From positions 1 to 6,874 of the forward strand of contig DIWN01000101.1 in NCBI GenBank assembly GCA_002423495.1: a stretch of 6,874 nt of DNA, written 5' to 3'. Below are positions 6,519 through 6,874 of this stretch, piece after piece. Positions within the stretch are counted from its first letter, which is position 1, and every line of letters starts with the position of its first letter. The notes beneath the pieces were generated by a model. The model was not told the origin of the DNA and ran no database searches. It was given only the letters and a program-made list of their open reading frames with translations. Both the position numbers and the translations under genes were made by a program. Origin of the DNA: Anaerolineaceae bacterium UBA6105 (GTDB lineage: Bacteria; Chloroflexota; Anaerolineae; Anaerolineales; Anaerolineaceae).

Positions 6519-6874
6519 ATGAAGAAATTCCGCGTTGCGGTTTTGGCGAACATCAAGGCGAACGCGCCTGCTTTTGAAGGCATGAGTGAAGATCAGTGGG
6601 ACGACCTTGACTCTGAGTCAACCGTGCTCACCCTGTGCGATGCCATTCGCGCCGGCGGACACGAAAGCGAATTCCTCGAAGCTGACGAATCCATCATAGA
6701 TACCGTTCGCGCCTACAAACCTGATATCTGTTTCAACATTGCCGAGAGCCACTTTGGCGACTCGCGCGAAGCGCAAATTCCAGCCATTCTCGAAAAACTC
6801 CGGATTCCCTACACGGGCTCAAAGGTTCTCACGCTCGCCCTTTCGCTCGACAAACCCATGACCAAGCGCATCCT
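6519..6874 (+). CDS. D-Ala-D-Ala-ligase-like ATP-grasp protein, N-terminal part only
   Basis: The first 118 residues are visible; the gene runs off the window. The N-terminal Rossmann-like domain starts MKKFRVAVLANIKANAP and contains PDICFNIAES (from about 69), REAQIPAILEKL (83-94), IPYTGSKVLTLALSLDKP (96-113) and TKRIL. These match the COG1181 family, which joins an ATP-activated carboxylate to an amine. FN-AE and PYTGS correspond to blocks shared with true Ddl enzymes. The usual Ddl N-terminal GGxSxExxVS loop, whose glutamate helps hold the first D-alanine, is missing: the matching place reads LANIKANAPAFEG. I therefore think it may belong to the Ddl-like group of uncertain substrate rather than being the cell-wall Ddl. 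It has its own promoter and ribosome binding site. The ATP-grasp catalytic domain is outside the window, so activity cannot be judged. Confidence 0.82.
   Translation, partial: MKKFRVAVLANIKANAPAFEGMSEDQWDDLDSESTVLTLCDAIRAGGHESEFLEADESIIDTVRAYKPDICFNIAESHFGDSREAQIPAILEKLRIPYTGSKVLTLALSLDKPMTKRI

Noticed and set aside
1..6874. Search for a CRISPR array, tRNA or rRNA gene, transposase or integrase, or a novel multi-gene defence system
   Set aside because: No regular repeats, cloverleaf, IS ends or integrase motifs were seen. The only defence genes are the recognisable restriction-modification pair.

Overview
The window looks like a stretch of bacterial chromosome. From position 1097 onward it is moderately GC-rich, and all genes lie on the + strand. 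The protein set fits an anaerobic, polysaccharide-using bacterium, possibly Chloroflexota/Anaerolineae: a cytoplasmic GH38 alpha-mannosidase, a tRNA-dihydrouridine synthase with an unusual GCAAKSV active-site loop, a UMF1-type transporter and a non-canonical D-Ala-D-Ala-ligase-like ATP-grasp protein. That assignment rests on protein flavour only and is weak.

Region 1 (1-954) is the end of a Type II restriction-modification operon. The last 117 residues of an amino-type DNA methyltransferase overlap by 14 bp a complete 203-residue restriction endonuclease. The endonuclease strongly resembles BstYI (R^GATCY, BglII fold). This block is visibly more AT-rich and uses different arginine codons from everything downstream, so it is probably an acquired defence module.

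Region 2 (955-1096) is a short AT-rich intergenic stretch with a possible -10 element and a good ribosome binding site.

Region 3 (1097-6370) holds three co-directional genes: the GH38 alpha-mannosidase (related to the MngB group), a tRNA-dihydrouridine synthase starting with GTG only 7 bp after the mannosidase stop, and a UMF1/Atg22-like MFS transporter 68 bp further on. No terminator is visible inside this set. A clear intrinsic terminator follows at 6396-6424. The sugar hydrolase and the transporter could act in the same nutrient-recycling physiology, but nothing in the sequence proves it; the tRNA enzyme looks like a passenger housekeeping gene.

Region 4 (6425-6874) starts a new transcription unit with a near-consensus sigma70-type promoter (TTTACA, 16 bp, TATAAT). 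It drives an ATP-grasp ligase gene that is cut by the window edge.

I see no CRISPR array, RNA gene, insertion sequence, integrase or clearly novel multi-gene system. The most noteworthy item is the BstYI-like restriction-modification system and the evidence that it is foreign to its surroundings.
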